Below, piece after piece: positions 1 through 10,177 of a DNA stretch of 64,000 nucleotides. Each line of letters starts with the position of its first letter. The stretch's first letter is position 1. This DNA comes from an uncultured Pelagibacteraceae bacterium. GTDB taxonomy: Bacteria > Pseudomonadota > Alphaproteobacteria > Pelagibacterales > Pelagibacteraceae. The DNA is taken from the NCBI GenBank assembly GCA_902551985.1, contig CACDFI010000005.1, forward strand, positions 62,001 to 126,000, in the 5' to 3' direction. Below the pieces are notes generated by a model. That model saw nothing but the letters and a program-made list of their open reading frames with translations. It searched no databases and was not told the origin of the DNA. The translations under genes and the position numbers were made by a program.

Positions 1-361
1 AAACTTCATCCGGTGACTTATTAAGTTTATGCTTCATATGTAATGGACTTGTTGAAATAAACGTATGAATTCTAAATCTTGGAGCGTGTTTAAGAGCCTC
101 ATAACATCTATCAATATCTTTTTTTGAATGTCTTGCTAAACCTGCAGGTATTGATTTCTTTAAAATTTTACTAACCTCAGTAACAGCTTCAAAGTCACCG
201 GGAGATGCTATTGGGAAACCAGCTTCTATTATATCAATACCAAGTTCATCAAATACTCTTGCTATTTGAATTTTTTCCTCAAGACTCATTGATGCACCTG
301 GTGACTGCTCGCCGTCACGCATAGTTGTATCAAAAATGTAAACTCTATTTTTATCACTCAT
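1..361 (-). CDS. leuA: 2-isopropylmalate synthase, N-terminal part (cut by window edge)
   Basis: LeuA condenses acetyl-CoA with 2-oxoisovalerate, the first committed step of leucine synthesis. About 120 N-terminal residues are visible, starting at ATG 361 on the minus strand; the rest lies before base 1. The visible part begins with the family's metal and substrate signature [12 protein letters not shown] (about residues 11-22) and continues with an EAGFP strand and a region [15 protein letters not shown], typical of the TIM-barrel LeuA/HMG-CoA lyase fold. It lies 89 bp after ilvC on the same strand, with its own likely promoter in that gap, so leucine and valine/isoleucine genes are adjacent but may be transcribed separately. 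Homocitrate synthase or citramalate synthase share this fold, but context favours LeuA. Confidence 0.93.
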   Translation of the reverse strand, partial: MSDKNRVYIFDTTMRDGEQSPGASMSLEEKIQIARVFDELGIDIIEAGFPIASPGDFEAVTEVSKILKKSIPAGLARHSKKDIDRCYEALKHAPRFRIHTFISTSPLHMKHKLNKSPDEV

Positions 362-383
362 ATTGCTATTTTATGCACTCGGC

Positions 384-411
384 ATAATACATGCTCACGC
401 ACAGATTGCAA
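384..411 (-). promoter_or_regulatory. Candidate sigma-70 promoter for leuA
   Basis: Read on the minus strand, TTGCAA (406-411) and TATTAT (384-389) are separated by 16 bp, and the -10 box matches consensus at 5 of 6 positions. The predicted start near 377 leaves a leader of roughly 16 nt before the leuA ATG at 361, too short for an attenuator peptide. The spacer is unusually GC-rich for this genome. It is a by-eye prediction. Confidence 0.5.
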
Positions 412-416
412 AATAA

Positions 417-436
417 TTTGGTCTATTTCGACCAAA
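417..436 (-). terminator. Inverted repeat after ilvC, weak terminator candidate
   Basis: A perfect 7-bp inverted repeat, TTTGGTC and GACCAAA around a 6-nt loop, lies 14 bp beyond the ilvC stop. On the minus strand it is followed by a TTATTTT stretch. Its place between ilvC and the predicted leuA promoter suits partial termination. The U-tract is interrupted, so strength is doubtful. Confidence 0.4.
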
Positions 437-450
437 AATCAATATTAAAT

Positions 451-1488
<1,038 letters not shown>

Positions 1489-2037
1489 TTATTTAAACAC
1501 ATCTGATCCCCTAGTCATGGCAACAGCACCCGTTCTAGACACACTTACTAAACCAAATTTTGTTAAATTTTTTGACATTTTATCTATTTCTCTTCTTAAA
1601 GCTGTAATTTGAATTACTTTTGATTTTTTTGTTTCATCCAATACAACAGGATTGAAGTTTTTGCACGCTTTAAATGCTTTGATTAACTTTTCACTGTTAG
1701 CAACAAATTTAAATAGAGCCATTTCTTTAAAAATAACATTTTTATCCTCTCTTTTGAAATCTGCAACTTTATGTACAGGTACCAATTTTTTTAATTGAAG
1801 CTTAATTTGATCAACTACTTGAGGTGTTCCAGTTGTAACTATTGTAATTCTCGATATATTTTCCTTTTGATCTACCTCAGCAACAGCTAATGACTCTATA
1901 TTATAACCTCTTCCAGAAAAAAGCCCTACTACTCTTGCTAAAACTCCAGCTTCATTATCTACCCAAACTACGATTATGTGTGTGTCATTTTTCTGTTTTT
2001 TTCCAGCTACACTATAAGCTGATTTTGAATTGACCAT
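1489..2037 (-). CDS. ilvH: Acetolactate synthase, small regulatory subunit
   Basis: This is the regulatory subunit of acetolactate synthase, which activates the catalytic subunit and carries feedback inhibition by valine. The 182-residue protein has an N-terminal ACT domain, recognisable by DNEAGVLARVVGLFSGRGYN at about 27-46, followed by the C-terminal domain of the family. It begins 1 bp after the ilvB stop codon, so the two subunits are probably translated together. A lysine-rich N-terminal extension of about 18 residues precedes the ACT domain. Confidence 0.96.
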   Translation of the reverse strand: MVNSKSAYSVAGKKQKNDTHIIVVWVDNEAGVLARVVGLFSGRGYNIESLAVAEVDQKENISRITIVTTGTPQVVDQIKLQLKKLVPVHKVADFKREDKNVIFKEMALFKFVANSEKLIKAFKACKNFNPVVLDETKKSKVIQITALRREIDKMSKNLTKFGLVSVSRTGAVAMTRGSDVFK

Positions 2038-2038
2038 T

Positions 2039-3805
2039 TTAAACTAAAGTTCTTCCTTTTCCTGTAATTTTTTTTTCTTTTTGATCTTTTGGACCTAGTA
2101 ACATTTGATTATGTGGTTTTCCTGATGGAATCATTGGAAAACAATTTTCTTGTTTGTCTACAAGACAGTCAAATATTACAGGTCGATCAGTATTTAACAT
2201 TTCAATAATCTTGTCATCTAATTCTTCAGGTGTTTTTGCTCTTATGCCAACACATCCATAAGCTTCGGCCATTTTAACAAAATCTGGTAACGCAGCAGTA
2301 TAACTCTCAGAATAATTTTTATCATGCAATAACTCCTGCCACTGTCTTACCATACCCATGTACTCATTATTTAAGATAAATATTTTTATTGGTAAATTAT
2401 ATTGAACAGCAGTAGACATTTCCTGCATTGTCATTAAAACTGAGGCTTCTCCAGCAATATCCACAACTAATTTTTTGGGATGTGCTATTTGAACTCCTAC
2501 TGCAGCAGGCAAACCATATCCCATTGTTCCAAGACCACCTGATGTCATCCATCTATTTGGTTTATTAAATTTATAATGTTGGGCTGCCCACATTTGATGT
2601 TGACCAACCTCAGTTGTAATATAGGCATCTCTATCTTTCGTAAGTTCATATAATCTTTCAATGGCATATTGTGGTTTAATTGTCTCATCGCTACCAATAT
2701 AATCTAAAGAACGTTTAGATCTCCACTTTTGAATTTTTTCCCACCAATTTGATATTTGATGTTTATTTGATTTAGAAAAATTCTTTTTTGATTTTTTTAA
2801 AGTTTTTAGCGTAGATGTTAAAACTGATTTAATATCTCCAACTATTGGTAAATCCACCTTAACATTTTTATTTATAGATGATGGATCAATATCTATATGA
2901 ACTTTTTTTGATTTAGGTGAGAACTCATCAATCTTACCAGTTATCCTATCATCAAATCTTGCTCCAATATTTATCATAAGATCACAACTGTACATAGCAT
3001 TGTTAGCTTCATAGGTACCATGCATTCCTAACATTCCTAAAAACTGATTATCATCAGCAGGAAAACAACCCAGACCCTGTAAAGTTGAGGTTATAGGAAA
3101 TCCAGTTGCGTACACAAGTTCTCTTAAAAGTTCACTCGCCTTTGGTCCTGAATTAACTACTCCACCCCCTGTATAAAATATCGGTTTTTTTGCCTTACTA
3201 ATTAATCCAATTAAGTCATCAATATTTTTTTGAGAAAAATTATCATGAGATTTGCCATTTAATTTTTTAACTTTTTGATAATTTTTATATTTTGTCTTTT
3301 GAAATTGTATGTCCTTTGGAATATCAACTAGTACTGGCCCTGGTCTTCCCGTAGTTGCTACTTCAAAAGCTTTGTGCATTATCTCTGGCAGATCATTTAT
3401 ATCTTTCACTAACCAGTTATGTTTAGTACAAGGTCTAGTAATTCCTGTTGTATCACACTCTTGAAATGCATCAGTTCCGATTAGATGAGTTGGAACTTGT
3501 CCTGTAATACAAACTAATGGGACTGAGTCCATGTAAGCATCAGTTAGAGCAGTAACTGCATTTGTAGCCCCAGGTCCTGATGTTACTAATAGTACTCCAG
3601 GTTTTCCTGATGATCTTGCGTAACCTTCAGCTGCATGTCCTGCACCTTGCTCATGTCTTACTAAGATATGTTTTATAGAATTAAAATTTTTTAACTCATC
3701 ATAAATTGGAAGTACTGCTCCTCCTGGATATCCAAAAATATGACTAACGTTTTGATCTTCTAAACATTTAAATACAATTTCCGCTCCTGAATATAATTTT
3801 GGCAT
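2039..3805 (-). CDS. ilvB: Acetolactate synthase, large catalytic subunit
   Basis: This thiamine-diphosphate enzyme joins two pyruvates, or pyruvate and 2-oxobutyrate, to start valine, leucine and isoleucine synthesis. At 588 residues it is of normal length. The N-terminal domain has FGYPGGAVLPIYDEL (about 24-38) and the catalytic glutamate in RHEQGAGHAAEGYAR (E52). The C-terminal cofactor domain carries IAGEASVLMTMQE followed by NNEYMGMVRQWQE. The metal-binding motif reads GEA rather than GDG, a variant I recall from other alphaproteobacterial IlvB proteins. The start ATG lies only 6 nt after a predicted -10 box, so the operon mRNA may be leaderless and there is no room for attenuation. Confidence 0.97.
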   Translation of the reverse strand: MPKLYSGAEIVFKCLEDQNVSHIFGYPGGAVLPIYDELKNFNSIKHILVRHEQGAGHAAEGYARSSGKPGVLLVTSGPGATNAVTALTDAYMDSVPLVCITGQVPTHLIGTDAFQECDTTGITRPCTKHNWLVKDINDLPEIMHKAFEVATTGRPGPVLVDIPKDIQFQKTKYKNYQKVKKLNGKSHDNFSQKNIDDLIGLISKAKKPIFYTGGGVVNSGPKASELLRELVYATGFPITSTLQGLGCFPADDNQFLGMLGMHGTYEANNAMYSCDLMINIGARFDDRITGKIDEFSPKSKKVHIDIDPSSINKNVKVDLPIVGDIKSVLTSTLKTLKKSKKNFSKSNKHQISNWWEKIQKWRSKRSLDYIGSDETIKPQYAIERLYELTKDRDAYITTEVGQHQMWAAQHYKFNKPNRWMTSGGLGTMGYGLPAAVGVQIAHPKKLVVDIAGEASVLMTMQEMSTAVQYNLPIKIFILNNEYMGMVRQWQELLHDKNYSESYTAALPDFVKMAEAYGCVGIRAKTPEELDDKIIEMLNTDRPVIFDCLVDKQENCFPMIPSGKPHNQMLLGPKDQKEKKITGKGRTLV

Positions 3806-3811
3806 TCAGAC

Positions 3812-3841
3812 AATCTAGCTGAAGTTGTGCTCATTGGTCAA
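3812..3841 (-). promoter_or_regulatory. Candidate promoter of ilvB-ilvH-ilvC
   Basis: On the minus strand TTGACC (3836-3841) and TAGATT (3812-3817) are 18 bp apart. Only 6 nt separate the -10 box from the ilvB ATG at 3805, so the mRNA would start at or within a base or two of the start codon. No Shine-Dalgarno sequence is possible in that space. Confidence 0.5.
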
Positions 3842-3858
3842 GTTATAGTAGAGATAAA

Positions 3859-4767
3859 TTATAATTTTTTTATAAATTTTGAGAGCTCTTTAGGATCAAA
3901 TTTTTGCCAATCATTCATTTGACCTCTAGACCAAGTTCTCTGTCTTTTAGCGTATTGTCTTGTTTTTATTACAATATTTAGTTTCATTTCTTTCAATGAA
4001 GTTTTTTTATCAATAAAATCTTTTATCTCTCTGATGCCAATAACTTTATAAAGATTATTATCACTCTTTAAATTCAGCTTTTCAAAGTTTTGCACCTCTT
4101 CGACTGCCCCATCTTTTATCATTTGATCTACCCTTTTTGAAATTTTATTGACTAGTATCTCTTTAGGATAATCAATATAAATTTTTAAAAATTCATCTAT
4201 TTTAAATTGTGATTTTGTTTTTTTATACCACTCAAAGATTGATTTTTTTGTAAAGTAAATCACTTCATAGGCCCTTAAAGATCTTTGAATATCAGTAGAG
4301 ACTATTTTATTTTTTACAAATTTATCTAGTTTCAAAAGTTTCAAATAAAATTTCTTTTGACCCATTTGTTTTTGCTTAGATCTTATTTTATTTCTAATTG
4401 TCTTAGGAATTTTCGGTATCTTAACTAAACCATCTGTTAATGCTTTAAAGTAAAGACCAGTGCCACCAACCAGAATAGGTATTTTATTTTTATTTCTAAT
4501 TTCTCTTATTTTTTTTTTAACTAATTTTAACCATTGACCGGTAGAAAATTCATTTTTTACACTTTGAAAGCCATATAAATGATGTTTGATTTTATTGGTA
4601 TTTTCTTTTATGGGTCTAGCTGTTAATATTTTTAATTCTTTGTAGACCTGCATACTATCTGCATTAATTATTTCTCCATTCACTTTTTTAGCAAAATCAA
4701 TTGCTAATTTAGATTTTCCTGATGCGGTGGGTCCTGATATTAAAATTATTTTGGACTTAAGGTCCAT
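3859..4767 (-). CDS. miaA: tRNA dimethylallyltransferase
   Basis: MiaA transfers a dimethylallyl group from DMAPP to A37 of tRNAs reading UNN codons. The 302-residue protein starts with a P-loop GPTASGKS (about 12-19) and continues with the family's NADSMQVY, GGTGLYFKALTDGL and a C-terminal KTRQYAKRQRTWSR segment. All of these are MiaA hallmarks. It lies 4 bp downstream of the Deg-type protease gene and on the same strand. The dimethylallyl donor depends on the isoprenoid route that includes dxs elsewhere in the window. Confidence 0.96.
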   Translation of the reverse strand: MDLKSKIILISGPTASGKSKLAIDFAKKVNGEIINADSMQVYKELKILTARPIKENTNKIKHHLYGFQSVKNEFSTGQWLKLVKKKIREIRNKNKIPILVGGTGLYFKALTDGLVKIPKIPKTIRNKIRSKQKQMGQKKFYLKLLKLDKFVKNKIVSTDIQRSLRAYEVIYFTKKSIFEWYKKTKSQFKIDEFLKIYIDYPKEILVNKISKRVDQMIKDGAVEEVQNFEKLNLKSDNNLYKVIGIREIKDFIDKKTSLKEMKLNIVIKTRQYAKRQRTWSRGQMNDWQKFDPKELSKFIKKL

Positions 4768-4771
4768 TTGA

Positions 4772-6169
4772 CTATTTAAGCTTAACGCCTACGTATGTTC
4801 TCTGATTTTGATTATTATATATTGCAATCAATAAATTATTTTCGTCACTTCTTAATTTCAACTTAACTACGTTATCAAGATCGCCAATAGTATTAATTTT
4901 TTTTCTATTAGCTTCGACTATTATATTGCCTACCTGTAAGTAATTAATTGGACTTTCTTTATCAATTTTTGTTATTACAACGCCACTTGTTCCTTTTGGC
5001 AAGTTCCTTGACTCAATATCATTTTTATTCAATAAACGAACTTCTATTTTTAAACCATCAATTCTTGATACTTTAGGTTTTTCTATTACTGGTTTTTGCG
5101 CTTTGAAATCTTCAGATGTTTCTAATCTTCCAAGAATTATTTCTTTGGTTATTTCTCTTTTGTTTCTCCAAACTTTCACTGTAACTTTTTTTCCAACATC
5201 TGTCTCTGCCACAATCTTCGGTAATTCTTTCATTTCATTTATAGGTTTTCCGTCAAACTCTAAAATTATATCACCTGGTTTAATACCTCCTTTGTCTGAA
5301 GGACTATTTTCTGCAACACTTGCAACAAGTGCTCCTCTTGGTTTATCTAAATTTTCTGCGTCGGCAATTCCTTGATCAACAATTTGAATTCTAACCCCAA
5401 GCCAACCTCTTTTAGTTTCTCCAAATTCTATTAGTTGTTTAATTACTTTTTGAGCGCTATTAGAAGGAATTGCAAAGCCAATACCTATTGAACCTGATTG
5501 ACCTAAAATAGCGGTATTTATTCCAATGACATCACCTGCCATGTTGAATAATGGGCCTCCAGAATTTCCTTGATTAATTGATGCATCAGTTTGAATATAA
5601 TCTTCATATCTGGATAAACCTATGCTTCTATTTCTTGCAGATATTATTCCTGCAGTAACTGTGCCACCAAGACCAAAAGGATTTCCTATTGCTATTACCC
5701 AATCACCTATTCTTGCCTTATCTGAATTACCAAAATTTACTGGTTTAAATTTTTCATCTGACTCTATTTTTAAAACTGCTAGATCCATTCCTGCATCAGC
5801 ACCAAGAACTTTTGCTTTATAATCTTTGTCACCATTAACTCTTACTACTATATCTTGTGCTCCCTGAATAACGTGGTTATTTGTAATCACTATGCCTTCC
5901 TCATCAATTATAAAGCCTGACCCTAATGCACTAGTCTGTCTTTGTTGTGGTGTACCAAACATATCCTCAAAAGGAGACCCAGGAGGAAATTCAAATGGAA
6001 GAGGGTTTGATCTTGTAGTAACCGTAGTTGTTGTTGATATATTTACAACTGAAGGCATCAATCTTTCTGCAAGATCTGCAAAAGATGATGGGATTGAATT
6101 TGCAAATGAGATAGAAAAATAATTAATTGAAATTAAAAAAACAGCAAAAATTTTTATTATACTTTTCAT
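4772..6169 (-). CDS. degP: Periplasmic Deg/HtrA-family serine protease with two PDZ domains
   Basis: This envelope protease and chaperone degrades misfolded periplasmic proteins. The 465-residue protein has an N-terminal signal peptide (hydrophobic about 5-23), a trypsin-like domain with catalytic H99 (TNNHV), D129 (GMDLAVL) and S203 (QGNSGGPLFN), and two PDZ domains at about 255-350 and 370-460. Its stop region overlaps nothing, but its start overlaps the DUF2065 gene by 4 bp. The order hflK-hflC-DUF2065-deg is common in Alphaproteobacteria and groups membrane and periplasmic quality control. DegP and DegQ cannot be told apart here, so the symbol is approximate. Confidence 0.93.
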   Translation of the reverse strand: MKSIIKIFAVFLISINYFSISFANSIPSSFADLAERLMPSVVNISTTTTVTTRSNPLPFEFPPGSPFEDMFGTPQQRQTSALGSGFIIDEEGIVITNNHVIQGAQDIVVRVNGDKDYKAKVLGADAGMDLAVLKIESDEKFKPVNFGNSDKARIGDWVIAIGNPFGLGGTVTAGIISARNRSIGLSRYEDYIQTDASINQGNSGGPLFNMAGDVIGINTAILGQSGSIGIGFAIPSNSAQKVIKQLIEFGETKRGWLGVRIQIVDQGIADAENLDKPRGALVASVAENSPSDKGGIKPGDIILEFDGKPINEMKELPKIVAETDVGKKVTVKVWRNKREITKEIILGRLETSEDFKAQKPVIEKPKVSRIDGLKIEVRLLNKNDIESRNLPKGTSGVVITKIDKESPINYLQVGNIIVEANRKKINTIGDLDNVVKLKLRSDENNLLIAIYNNQNQRTYVGVKLK

Positions 6170-6351
6170 ACTTTTAAATAACGAATTATTGCAAAACCAA
6201 TTAAAGCAAAAATTAAACCACCTATTCTTAATTGTCTGTCTGCAATTAAATCTAATTTTTTTAACATATTTTTCATTTTTGATGGAAATAAGGCATACAA
6301 AACGCCCTCGATAAATAAGAAAAGACCAAAAGCTATGATCAATTCTCTCAT
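6166..6351 (-). CDS. DUF2065 small membrane protein
   Basis: A 61-residue protein with two predicted membrane segments (about 3-22 and 43-60) separated by a short basic loop containing LIADRQLRIGGL. The sequence and its position between hflC and a Deg protease fit the DUF2065 family, whose function is unknown. It overlaps the protease start by 4 bp (ATGA), indicating translational coupling. The recurrent neighbourhood suggests a small accessory of HflKC or the protease; this is inferred from context only. Confidence 0.85.
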   Translation of the reverse strand: MRELIIAFGLFLFIEGVLYALFPSKMKNMLKKLDLIADRQLRIGGLIFALIGFAIIRYLKV

Positions 6352-6366
6352 TTAAAATAATTTTAA

Positions 6367-7227
6367 CTAGTTTTCTTTATTTCCAAAAAATTTAAAAAAC
6401 TCACTATCAGGTGATAGAATCATAGATGTTTCTCCACCGATCAGGGCTTTTTGATAGGCTTGCATCGCTCTATAAAATCCAAAAAATTCTGGGTCTTGTC
6501 CAAATGCATCTGCAAAAATTTTATTTTTTAGACCGTCTCCTTCCCCTTTCATTATCTCAGATTTTTTTTGAGCATCTGCAAGAATAACTGTAACTTCTTT
6601 GTCTGCAGTAGACGTTATTGTTACAGCCATTTCTGCTCCTTTTGCTCTAAATTCTTTTGCTTCTCTTTCCCTCTCAGTTTGCATTCTTCTAAAAATTGCA
6701 TCGCTGTTTGCTTGGGGTAAGTCTGCTCTTTTAATTCTTACATCAACAATATTTATTCCAAAATTTTCAGCCTCATTATTTACACCTTGTTGAATTAAGG
6801 CCATCTGTTTAGATCTATCCTCGGATAGTAATGTTTGTAACTTTTGTTGACCTAATACGTTTCTTATTCTTGAATTTATAATCGTTGCTAATCTTGATCT
6901 GGCAACTCTTTCATTACCCACTGAAATATAAAATTTTAATGGATCAACAATTTGAAATCTTGCAAATGCATCAACAATTAAACGTTTTTGATCTGAAGCA
7001 ATTACTTCTTCTGGAGGGGTATCTAAATTTAAAACCCTCTTATCTAAAAAAACCACATTTTGGATAAATGGGATTTTAAAATTAAGTCCTGGTTTTAATA
7101 TTATTCTTTTTGGATCACCAAATTGAAGAACTATTGCTTGATTTACCTCTTTAACTATAAATATTGAAAAAAATAGTGTTGCAGCAATTAAAATAATTAT
7201 TGGTAATATAAACTTTCCAGCTTTCAT
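6367..7227 (-). CDS. hflC: HflC, SPFH/prohibitin-type membrane protein
   Basis: HflC pairs with HflK in a large membrane cage that surrounds FtsH and modulates proteolysis of membrane proteins. The 286-residue protein has one N-terminal membrane anchor (about 7-25) followed by an SPFH/band 7 domain beginning VKEVNQAIVLQFGDP and a long helical region rich in E, R, A and K. Its first base is shared with the last base of the hflK stop codon. FtsH itself is encoded at 33660-35552, away from this cluster. Confidence 0.95.
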   Translation of the reverse strand: MKAGKFILPIIILIAATLFFSIFIVKEVNQAIVLQFGDPKRIILKPGLNFKIPFIQNVVFLDKRVLNLDTPPEEVIASDQKRLIVDAFARFQIVDPLKFYISVGNERVARSRLATIINSRIRNVLGQQKLQTLLSEDRSKQMALIQQGVNNEAENFGINIVDVRIKRADLPQANSDAIFRRMQTEREREAKEFRAKGAEMAVTITSTADKEVTVILADAQKKSEIMKGEGDGLKNKIFADAFGQDPEFFGFYRAMQAYQKALIGGETSMILSPDSEFFKFFGNKEN

Positions 7228-8327
7228 TAATTTGTCCCCGATTTTAATTCTTGTAATGGAAGATATGGCACCACACCTGACCCTGAGTCCTTATCTATTA
7301 TAATTTTGTTTATATCTGCTAGGACTTGTTCCATTGTTTCTAAATACATTCTTTCTTGAGTTACATCTTTTGCTTTTGCATACTCTGCATAAATAGACAA
7401 GAACCTACTAGCTTCACCTTCTGCTTTTGCGACAACCTCTTTTTTATAAGCCTCAGCTGCTTGTAAAATTTTTGCAGCTTCTCCTCGTGCTCTTGGTATT
7501 ACATCATTAGCATAAGCCTCTGCTTCGTTTTTAGATCTCTCCATATCAGCTCTAGCAGCCTGGACATCTCTAAATGCATCAATTACTTGATCAGGTGGAT
7601 CAGCTTTCTGAGTCTGAACTTGGGTAATTTGTACTCCACTTTCATATTCATCAAGTATACCTTGTATAATATCTTGTGTATCTCTTTCTATAACTGCTCT
7701 ACCCTCTGTAAGAATTGGTTGAATATCTGATCTTGCTATTACTTCTCTCATCGCAGTTTCGGCTGCAGCTTTCACTGTTCCTTCTGGGTCTTGAATTTTA
7801 AATAAAAAGTTACCCGCATCTTTAATTACCCAAAATACTGAAAAATCAATATTAACAATATTTTCATCACCAGTTAACATTAGGCTTTCCTCTGGTACAT
7901 CTGCAACTCCACCACCCTGTCCAAATCCACTGTCTCTTTCTGATCTAAATCCAATATCCATTCTGTTTACTTTCGTTACTTTGGGCGTTAGCACACTTTC
8001 AATCGGAAATGGCAAATGATAATTTAATCCTGGTTGAGTAGTGTTAACAAATTTTCCAAATCTTAAAACCACACCCTGCTCATCAGGTAAAACTCTGTAC
8101 AAACCACTTAATGCCCAAATAACAACTAATATTATTAATCCAAGTATGATGGGTTTTTTTCCACCTGCGCTACTTCCTGTAAATTTATTTATTGTGTCCT
8201 GTAATTTTTTAATTGCCTCATCTAAGTTGGGGGGTGTTGGGCCTCTTCTGAAACCTCCTCCGTTTCCTCCACTTCCACCACTTCCTGGCGGCGTGCCCCA
8301 TGGGCTTTGATTTTTATAAATCGTCAT
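7227..8327 (-). CDS. hflK: HflK, SPFH/prohibitin-type membrane protein
   Basis: HflK is the partner of HflC in the FtsH-associated membrane complex. The 366-residue protein starts with a glycine- and proline-rich cytoplasmic tail (about 8-30), then has a single membrane segment (about 59-78), an SPFH domain opening with LPDEQGVVLRFGKF, and a long alanine- and glutamate-rich helix. A candidate promoter lies just upstream (8338-8365), divergent from mrp. The glycine-rich tail is typical of HflK and distinguishes it from HflC. Confidence 0.95.
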   Translation of the reverse strand: MTIYKNQSPWGTPPGSGGSGGNGGGFRRGPTPPNLDEAIKKLQDTINKFTGSSAGGKKPIILGLIILVVIWALSGLYRVLPDEQGVVLRFGKFVNTTQPGLNYHLPFPIESVLTPKVTKVNRMDIGFRSERDSGFGQGGGVADVPEESLMLTGDENIVNIDFSVFWVIKDAGNFLFKIQDPEGTVKAAAETAMREVIARSDIQPILTEGRAVIERDTQDIIQGILDEYESGVQITQVQTQKADPPDQVIDAFRDVQAARADMERSKNEAEAYANDVIPRARGEAAKILQAAEAYKKEVVAKAEGEASRFLSIYAEYAKAKDVTQERMYLETMEQVLADINKIIIDKDSGSGVVPYLPLQELKSGTN

Positions 8328-8337
8328 TATGACATTC

Positions 8338-8365
8338 TATATAGTGTCTTTATGATCAAAAACAA
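8338..8365 (-). promoter_or_regulatory. Candidate promoter of hflK-hflC-DUF2065-deg
   Basis: On the minus strand TTGTTT (8360-8365) and TATATA (8338-8343) are 16 bp apart, and 10 nt separate the -10 box from the hflK ATG. The 5' leader would be only a few nucleotides long. The 53-bp gap must also carry the mrp promoter on the other strand. Confidence 0.4.
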
Positions 8366-8380
8366 GGTAAGTGTATTTTT

Positions 8381-9205
8381 ATGAACGATAAAAAAGTAGG
8401 TCTTAGTGACACAATGAAGGCAAAAACAGAGCCAAAAACCTTCAAAAGAAACCCTATTCCAGGTACTAAATTTACAATTGCTATTTCAAGCGCAAAAGGT
8501 GGTGTTGGAAAATCAACTTTTGCAACGAATTTGGCTTTAGCTTTAAAAAAAGTTGGTTGCAAAGTTGGAATTTTAGATGCGGATATCTATGGGCCATCTT
8601 TACCGAAATTATTTTCAATTAATGAAAAACCTGAAAGTGATGGTCAAATTTTAAAACCAATCAACAAATATGATATTCAGTGCATGTCTATTGGATTTTT
8701 AACAGATGAACAAACTCCGATGATATGGCGAGGACCTATGGTAACGAGTGCAATAAAAACCTTTACCCAAAAAGTTGGATGGAAAGATTTAGACTTTATA
8801 ATTGTTGATATGCCGCCGGGAACAGGAGATACTCAACTAACTTTTGCACAAGAAATAAAAGTTGATGGTGCAATAATTGTGTCAACTCCTCAGGAAATAG
8901 CTCTTCAAGATGTTAAAAGAGGAATAAGAATGTTTGATAAATTAAAGGTTAATATCATTGGTTTAATAGATAATATGAGTCATTTTGTTGGGGATGATGG
9001 TAAAAAATATACAATTTTCGGTGAGAACGGTGTTGAAAGAACAGCTAAAGAATTTGAAAAAAAATTTTTAGGTCAAATTCCAATTAATGCTGATGTAGGA
9101 AAATATGGAGATATGGGTATTCCTATTGTTGAAAAGGATCCAGATCACGAAATAACAAAAATTTATTTAGAATTTGCTGAGAAAATTAAACAATCTTTTC
9201 TTTAA
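8381..9205 (+). CDS. mrp: Mrp/ApbC-type P-loop ATPase, iron-sulfur cluster carrier
   Basis: Mrp/ApbC proteins bind and transfer Fe-S clusters to apo-enzymes. The 274-residue protein shows the deviant Walker A motif [10 protein letters not shown] (about 32-41), [11 protein letters not shown] and DMPPGTGD, all diagnostic of this MinD-like subfamily. Compared with many Mrp proteins it lacks the N-terminal DUF59/MIP18 domain; a 27-residue lysine-rich segment precedes the ATPase fold. I also do not see the C-terminal CxxC used for cluster binding in many members (the tail reads [16 protein letters not shown]). It converges on thyX with a 20-bp overlap. Confidence 0.9.
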   Translation: MNDKKVGLSDTMKAKTEPKTFKRNPIPGTKFTIAISSAKGGVGKSTFATNLALALKKVGCKVGILDADIYGPSLPKLFSINEKPESDGQILKPINKYDIQCMSIGFLTDEQTPMIWRGPMVTSAIKTFTQKVGWKDLDFIIVDMPPGTGDTQLTFAQEIKVDGAIIVSTPQEIALQDVKRGIRMFDKLKVNIIGLIDNMSHFVGDDGKKYTIFGENGVERTAKEFEKKFLGQIPINADVGKYGDMGIPIVEKDPDHEITKIYLEFAEKIKQSFL

Positions 9206-10133
9206 TTTCAAAAGCTTCCATAAGTTCATTCCATTCTCTTTTTGAAAGTCCGGAATTATCGATATTTACATCTTCACCTTTTAATAACTTTTGAATAATT
9301 ATTTTACCTTTAGCTGAAACTTCTGTACCGCCTACTCTATAATCCATGAAAGCATCATAAGTAATTGGAACCCATCTCTTTAATGTATCTAACATTATAT
9401 CTGCATAAACTCTTATTTCGTATTGCGCATGATGATCTGCACGTAACCTTAGAAAATTCATTAAGTTAAGTAAGTCTGTCTTCCAATACCACTGCGTATA
9501 TGTATTAAGAGTTAAGTTCATTCTCGCTAACTCCCTGGCCAGCCCTTTTTTATTTTCATCTATTGTAGTTCCATCATATTTTTGATTTAGCATAGTCTCA
9601 TAGTTATGATATGTTCTTTCTGCATCATTTTTTAAAAGTTCTAAAACTTCTTTTGCTTGTTCTCCTTCAATAACATCGCCTCGACCTTGTCTGTTAGCTA
9701 TTGATTGTGCAGCTAAATTTTCTGGATCAGGTAAATAAAATTCTTTGTCTAAAATTGAATATCTTGCCGAGTATTCATTTACATTTGCTGTACGATGTCT
9801 AATCCATTGTCTAGCTATAAATATTGGTAATTTGACATGATATTTAATCTCACACATTTCAAATGGAGTGCTATGCCAGTGACGCATCAGATACTTAATT
9901 AATCCACTATCTGTTGAAACTTGTTTAGTCCCCTTACCATATGAAACTCTTGCAGACTGAACAATTGAGCTATCATCCCCCATATAATCAATAACTCTTA
10001 TAAAGCCGTGATCTAAAGCTGGCAAAGCCTCATATAAAATTTTTTCTAATTCTGGAGCGGTAACTCTTTTAGTTTTGTTATCTTGAGATTGTTGCTCTTT
10101 TATATCGTTTATTTGATCTTTTGTAAGTTTCAT
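9186..10133 (-). CDS. thyX: Flavin-dependent thymidylate synthase
   Basis: ThyX makes dTMP from dUMP using FAD, NADPH and methylene-tetrahydrofolate, releasing tetrahydrofolate rather than dihydrofolate. The 315-residue protein contains the ThyX signature [15 protein letters not shown] at about 112-126, fitting the RHRx7S rule (RHR at 112-114, S at 122). An N-terminal segment of about 40 residues precedes the core. Its 3' end overlaps the end of mrp by 20 bp on the opposite strand. No thyA is seen in this window. Confidence 0.96.
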   Translation of the reverse strand: MKLTKDQINDIKEQQSQDNKTKRVTAPELEKILYEALPALDHGFIRVIDYMGDDSSIVQSARVSYGKGTKQVSTDSGLIKYLMRHWHSTPFEMCEIKYHVKLPIFIARQWIRHRTANVNEYSARYSILDKEFYLPDPENLAAQSIANRQGRGDVIEGEQAKEVLELLKNDAERTYHNYETMLNQKYDGTTIDENKKGLARELARMNLTLNTYTQWYWKTDLLNLMNFLRLRADHHAQYEIRVYADIMLDTLKRWVPITYDAFMDYRVGGTEVSAKGKIIIQKLLKGEDVNIDNSGLSKREWNELMEAFEIKEKIV

Positions 10134-10143
10134 GAATAAATTA

Positions 10144-10173
10144 TTGAATCTCTATTATTTGGTTTTATATTAA
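10144..10173 (+). promoter_or_regulatory. Candidate promoter of the tmRNA gene
   Basis: TTGAAT (10144-10149) and TATTAA (10168-10173) are 18 bp apart. The predicted start near 10180 coincides with a small GC-containing hairpin, GTTGG and CCAAC (10178-10191), that would form the 5' end of the precursor. Confidence 0.45.
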
Positions 10174-10177
10174 TAGT

